DNA of 64,000 nt from Planctomyces sp. SH-PL14 (GTDB lineage Bacteria > Planctomycetota > Planctomycetia > Planctomycetales > Planctomycetaceae), in the NCBI RefSeq assembly GCF_001610835.1, contig NZ_CP011270.1, positions 7,086,001 to 7,150,000 of the forward strand, in the 5' to 3' direction. The notes under the pieces are model-generated. The model made no database searches. It saw nothing but the letters and a program-made list of their open reading frames with translations, and was not told where the DNA came from. Position 1 is the stretch's first letter, and each line of letters begins with the position of its first letter. Positions 60,540 through 64,000 of the stretch are shown in pieces. A program made the translations under genes and the position numbers.

Positions 60540-61930
60540 GCGCGGATGTAGAGCGAGAACGTTCCATCCGGGGCCGGCAGCCAGTTCGACTCCTTGTCGC
60601 CACCGGGAGACTGGCCGCCGGCGTAGAGCGTGAGCGAGCCGTCGGGATTCAGCTTAAGCGTCTTGTTCTTCGTTCCCAGCGAGTACCGCTTCAGCTCGTT
60701 CGGATGGAACAGTTGCTTGTCGTTGTAGAGCGTGAGTGACCAGAAGACTTCCACCGCCGGAGTCTGTCCCTTAGCGAACGTGACCGAATACAGACCGCGG
60801 CCGTGGAGCGGAGCGCCGCTCGAGTCGTAGTCGGTGTAGAAGTACTGCGCCTCGTTCGGCTTGTTATCGAACATGTTCGACCGCGCCGTGCCGGTGCGGT
60901 TGAAGTAGTCGTAGCCCCACTTCGCATTGTTGGGCGAGCGGTTCCAGCCGTTCCCCGCGGGGCGGCCGTTGTACTTCGACTGGAAGAACGGAGTAATGAC
61001 TTCCTTCTCCGTCTCCACCGCAACTTCGGTCAGGAGGGTCTTGATCTCAGGGTCCTTCGCGGCCGCGGCGAGGAGCGCCCGGAATTGGGCGTACATCGCC
61101 TCTTCCCCCGGCAGCGGCGGAACGGTCTCGAGCACTTCTGGGAACTGATCGAAAAACTTTTCGGGAATCACCCACTTAGTTGCGCGGCCCCCTTCGGACT
61201 TCGGTCCGGCGATCACCGGCGCCGATTTCCAATCGATCGTCTTCATCGTCCCGTCGAAGTCCTTGAGGGGATAGAAGACGACCTGATTGATCGCAGGCTG
61301 GATCGCGGCCCGGTCCTCCGCGGTGTCGTCCATGAAGATCCGCGGGATCGCATTGGCGAGCTTGGAAGGGCTGCGGAGGACCGCCTCGATCCCCTTCGGC
61401 TTGTCCCCTTTCCACTCCGGCCCGACCAGGAGATAGAAGCCGGGCTTCGACCCGTAGGGCTTTCCAAGTTCGCCGAACTGGTCGGTCCGGACGTCATAGA
61501 GGGCGTAGACCCAGAACCGGTCGCCGAAGTCGGGGACTTGGGCCACGACCGGCTCCTCGTCCAGTGAGAAGAAGCCTAGGCCGTAAACGACATCCTGGTT
61601 GGGGCAGGTGACAAATGTCTCCGAGGGCTCAATGTAGTCATGCAGCATGCCAATCTGACCGCGGGGAGCGGCGGGGAGAACGCCGTTGAGCAGTCCCGGT
61701 TGCGGGGCCTGGGTGATCTTCGCTCGCAGGTTGATCATATTGATCATCGGCCAGCCCCAGACATACGCCTGCCGAGCCACGGTCCGGACATACCCGACGG
61801 GCATCCGCACCCCGGCGGCTGGAAGCGTCACATCGGCCGGCGTTGCCGGCGACTGAACCTGTTGCGGGAACGCTTTCGATGCCGGCAACACGAGAAGTGC
61901 GAGGACACACGCATGAGTAATGGCCCTCAT
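60473..61930 (-). CDS. Secreted DUF1254/DUF1214 protein
   Basis: A 485-residue protein with a signal peptide ([20 protein letters not shown]). The N-terminal DUF1254 domain has [20 protein letters not shown] and [20 protein letters not shown]. The C-terminal DUF1214 domain has [40 protein letters not shown] and [20 protein letters not shown]. Such proteins are exported and of unknown activity, often annotated as membrane or lipid-linked. The 3' end overlaps the secretin gene's 3' end by 67 bp, on opposite strands. Confidence 0.92.
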   Translation of the reverse strand: MRAITHACVLALLVLPASKAFPQQVQSPATPADVTLPAAGVRMPVGYVRTVARQAYVWGWPMINMINLRAKITQAPQPGLLNGVLPAAPRGQIGMLHDYIEPSETFVTCPNQDVVYGLGFFSLDEEPVVAQVPDFGDRFWVYALYDVRTDQFGELGKPYGSKPGFYLLVGPEWKGDKPKGIEAVLRSPSKLANAIPRIFMDDTAEDRAAIQPAINQVVFYPLKDFDGTMKTIDWKSAPVIAGPKSEGGRATKWVIPEKFFDQFPEVLETVPPLPGEEAMYAQFRALLAAAAKDPEIKTLLTEVAVETEKEVITPFFQSKYNGRPAGNGWNRSPNNAKWGYDYFNRTGTARSNMFDNKPNEAQYFYTDYDSSGAPLHGRGLYSVTFAKGQTPAVEVFWSLTLYNDKQLFHPNELKRYSLGTKNKTLKLNPDGSLTLYAGGQSPGGDKESNWLPAPDGTFSLYIRAYWGKEAILDDSWKPPVIEKVR

Positions 61931-62334
61931 TGCGAATGCCTTCTGGTGAGATTTCGCGTCCGAGCGAGCCTTTGAAGGCGCCCAGGAACTCGGAAGAAGG
62001 GTCGTTCCAAGCTTAACCCCATGTGATGTGAGAGGAAACGGCCGCGACCGGTGGCTTCATGGGGCGGTCCATCGTTGCCCGTGCGATAAGAGCCGTCGGT
62101 CCGCGGATATCCTTTGGAGCTGACGACATCTAAAGACGTGATTCGGAGTGCTTCTGGCTCCGGGGTAAGCGGCCGGGGTCCCCTCTGGGGTGGCCGCGCC
62201 CCCCGGACCCGGGCCGCAGGCCGATCAAGATACGAAAAAACCGGCTCGGGAACTCATGCAGGCGGGCCAGCACTGCTTTCGCTCAACCGAAGCCGGTCAA
62301 ACAGGTATTCTACGAACGACGAGAACGGGAAAAG
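61931..62334. other. Intergenic region
   Basis: About 404 bp between the divergent DUF1254 gene and the 42-residue peptide gene. It is GC-rich in the middle (about 62160-62230, with GGGTCC/GGACCC-type dyads) and holds no supported gene. Confidence 0.35.
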
Positions 62335-62463
62335 GTGAAAGCGTGGTGGACGGTGAAGAGATCATCGGTGTTGCTCGTCGTTGCAGTCCTTGCCTTCGTC
62401 CTTGCCGTGTACTTCGTCCTCCGGGTGCTCTCATCATGGTCCCAGATTGCCCGCGAGGCGTGA
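62335..62463 (+). CDS. 42-residue single-pass membrane peptide
   Basis: A very short gene with a GTG start after GGGAAAAG. The peptide begins with a charged, tryptophan-containing stretch (KAWWTVKRSS). A strong transmembrane helix follows (VLLVVAVLAFVLAVYFVLRV) and a short polar tail (LSSWSQIAREA) ends it. The stop codon is one base from the stop codon of the ParB-like gene on the other strand. Such peptides are often missed. Function unknown. Confidence 0.5.
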   Translation: MKAWWTVKRSSVLLVVAVLAFVLAVYFVLRVLSSWSQIAREA

Positions 62464-62464
62464 G

Positions 62465-63796
62465 TCAGGTGGGGGAGAACCCCAGTGCGGCAGGTTGAAG
62501 GCCGGGCGGGAAAACCCCCTTCTTGATCTTCGCCTCGATCTCGGGCCCGTAGACATCCTGCAGGTCGGCCAGCTCGGCCGGCGTCAGCGAGGCGAGGAAC
62601 TCCTCGGCGTACTTGATCCCGATCGCCTTGAGGATGGCCCGGCCCTGTGAAAAGTCCTTGATGAACCACAGGCGGTCCCGGCTCGCGAGCATGGCCGCTT
62701 CTTTCAGGTACTCCGCCAGGTAGGTCATGACGCCGGAGGCTTTAATCTTCCCGGTCTGCCAGATGTGCGACAGGGGATTCATGGCGTCCGGACCGCCGCG
62801 ACCGCCGCCGGCTGCCCAGTGGATCGAGTTCGACCGGATCGGAAACGACAGCTCCAGAAGCGGCAGCCACTTCACCGCCGCCGCCGGGTGCTTCATGCAA
62901 TACGCCTGGAACCGGCGGTTGATCCAGGCCAGGACGATCCGCTGGCGGACGAGGATGTCCGGCGTCTTGGTCTTCGGTTCGTCCTCGGCCGCCTCCTTTT
63001 CCGCCTGGGCCTGGGCGTCGTCGGTGATCTTCTTCCAGGCGGCGACATTGAAGGCAACCGGCTTCCCGTTGAGGTTCCGGATGTCGAGCTCCGTCCGGTG
63101 GGCCTCGTAGAGGGGCAGGGGCCTCGTTTTCTCGGGAGCATGGCAGGGCCGGCTGATGTCGTTGACGTACTTGGCCGCTTCCTCTTCCCAATCCTTGACC
63201 GTGATCGACTTCGAGGTGGTGAGGCAGTTGTAGAGCTGGGCCAGCTCTTTCGGGAGCTTCTCATGCACCTGGCTCAAGGCGGGAATGATCCGGGCGTGGG
63301 TCGGGTCGGCCAGTCCCTTCCGGAGCAGGAGCTGCCACTCTTCCGGCAGCTCCAGGAGCGCCAGCGATCGCGAGAGGGCCGCCTCGCCATAACCGAGGGC
63401 CGCGGCGGCCGCCTTCTGCTTTCCCTTTCCGGTCTGCATGTCGACCAGGGCCCGGAGCTCCGTCGCTTTCTCGATGGGGTTGAGGTCTTTCCGCTCGAGG
63501 TTCTCGATGATCCGGAGGGTGTGCTCCTGCTGGACGGTCATTCCCTTCGGGTAGGTCCGGCAGACGACCTCCTTCAATCCGGCCAGGCCGGCGGCGATCA
63601 CCCGGCGGGTGCCGTAGATGATCGTCCCGTCATCCCGCACGGCCGGCTCCTGCAGGATGCCGTTGACCTTGATCGAGGCGGCAAGGGCCTTCGTGTCGGG
63701 ATCGTTCTCGATGTCGAGCCGGGCATTGAGCTCGGACCGTTTCAGGTCGGAGAGCTTCCAGGCCTTGAGCGTGTACGTACCGGTAGCGCGGACCAT
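62465..63796 (-). CDS. ParB/Srx-domain protein
   Basis: A 443-residue protein. The ParB-like nuclease/CTPase domain (about 1-190) shows LKRSELNARLDIENDPDTKA, IKVNGILQEPAV, IIYGTRRVIAAGLAGL with the GxRR motif and LRIIENLERKDLNPIEKATE. A ParB helix-turn-helix follows (KQKAAAAALGYGEAALSRSL). The C-terminal half (about 200-443) is unlike chromosomal ParB and contains a large helical domain. Such long ParB-like proteins are typical of plasmids, phages and integrative elements. No ParA is visible. It probably shares a transcript with the partial gene upstream (63886 to the window end). Confidence 0.8.
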   Translation of the reverse strand: MVRATGTYTLKAWKLSDLKRSELNARLDIENDPDTKALAASIKVNGILQEPAVRDDGTIIYGTRRVIAAGLAGLKEVVCRTYPKGMTVQQEHTLRIIENLERKDLNPIEKATELRALVDMQTGKGKQKAAAAALGYGEAALSRSLALLELPEEWQLLLRKGLADPTHARIIPALSQVHEKLPKELAQLYNCLTTSKSITVKDWEEEAAKYVNDISRPCHAPEKTRPLPLYEAHRTELDIRNLNGKPVAFNVAAWKKITDDAQAQAEKEAAEDEPKTKTPDILVRQRIVLAWINRRFQAYCMKHPAAAVKWLPLLELSFPIRSNSIHWAAGGGRGGPDAMNPLSHIWQTGKIKASGVMTYLAEYLKEAAMLASRDRLWFIKDFSQGRAILKAIGIKYAEEFLASLTPAELADLQDVYGPEIEAKIKKGVFPPGLQPAALGFSPT

Positions 63797-63885
63797 GAGC
63801 GGGGTCTCCTGAGAGAGATTGAAGAGAGAGGGCCAAAGAGGTCCCGGCCGAAAGCGATGGCCGGGACGGTTCAGGAAGCGGGTCG

Positions 63886-64000
63886 TTACTCGGCCGAAGC
63901 CGGCGTCAGGTAGGGGAGATACCGCTCAAGGTGGGCCACCCGGCGGGAGAGGGTTTGTACCTGGGCGTTGGTCAGCACGACGCCGGCGAAGGCAATGAGC
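63886..64000 (-). CDS. Partial gene, C-terminal end
   Basis: The frame is open from the window edge to a stop at 63886-63888. The visible 37 residues are LIAFAGVVLTNAQVQTLSRR, then VAHLERYLPYLTPASAE. The first eight are hydrophobic and may be the end of a membrane helix; a coiled-coil-like charged helix follows. Upstream of the ParB-like gene on the same strand, 89 bp away. Too little is seen to name it. Confidence 0.5.
   Translation of the reverse strand, partial: LIAFAGVVLTNAQVQTLSRRVAHLERYLPYLTPASAE

Overview
This 64 kb window is GC-rich bacterial DNA. Its gene set points to the Planctomycetes: secreted PQQ-type propeller proteins, large secreted proteins of no known family, FHA, STAS and receiver proteins standing alone, a FlgM-like anti-sigma factor, a coproheme decarboxylase (HemQ), and a pair of secreted coiled-coil/helical proteins (23.4-26.4 kb) of a type I associate with that phylum. 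This placement is inference from gene content, because no rRNA or other marker gene is present.

Layout. 1-9.6 kb: end of an NHL-repeat protein, STAS protein, serine beta-lactamase-like hydrolase, repeat copy A, HemQ, PQQ-propeller protein, a lone cytochrome oxidase subunit III homologue, an alkyltransferase-like protein lacking the reactive cysteine, FHA protein, receiver protein, repeat copy B and a zinc-type dehydrogenase. 9.9-20.1 kb: RimI, FlgM-like, Fur, FabH, a 38-residue zinc-ribbon protein, RidA, a large unknown protein, tRNA-Lys(UUU), a LuxR-type regulator with a degenerate receiver, two overlapping Hsp20 genes and an epimerase. 20.1-32.2 kb: repeat copy C, GuaA, YjbQ, a hypothetical protein, the coiled-coil/helical pair, a PabA/TrpG amidotransferase, two secreted proteins and Kbl. 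32.3-41.1 kb: nuoHJKLMN, the membrane arm of complex I, without nuoI. 41.1-49.8 kb: HisA, repeat copy D, a GCS2-family ligase, a nucleoside-hydrolase homologue, a VOC protein, AccA and a GT39-like membrane protein.

49.8-60.5 kb is an accessory region unlike the rest. It has many very small genes on both strands, long gaps and several hairpin terminators. Four complete and two broken copies of a roughly 100-residue winged-helix-like protein lie here, with three single-pass membrane/coiled-coil paralogues and an ATGA-coupled operon of three small proteins. A vWA-domain gene cut off at its 5' end, a TspO homologue, a lone receiver and a secretin-domain protein without a signal peptide complete the set. 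I recognise no named system here; it is the best candidate for undescribed biology in the window. The last 3.5 kb carries DUF1254, a 42-residue membrane peptide and a ParB-like protein, which may mark the edge of a mobile element continuing past the window.

A second notable feature is a family of four intergenic repeats of about 310-325 bp (2336, 8203, 20123 and 41952). Each has the same internal inverted-repeat architecture, and one end of each lies within about 40 bp of a stop codon.
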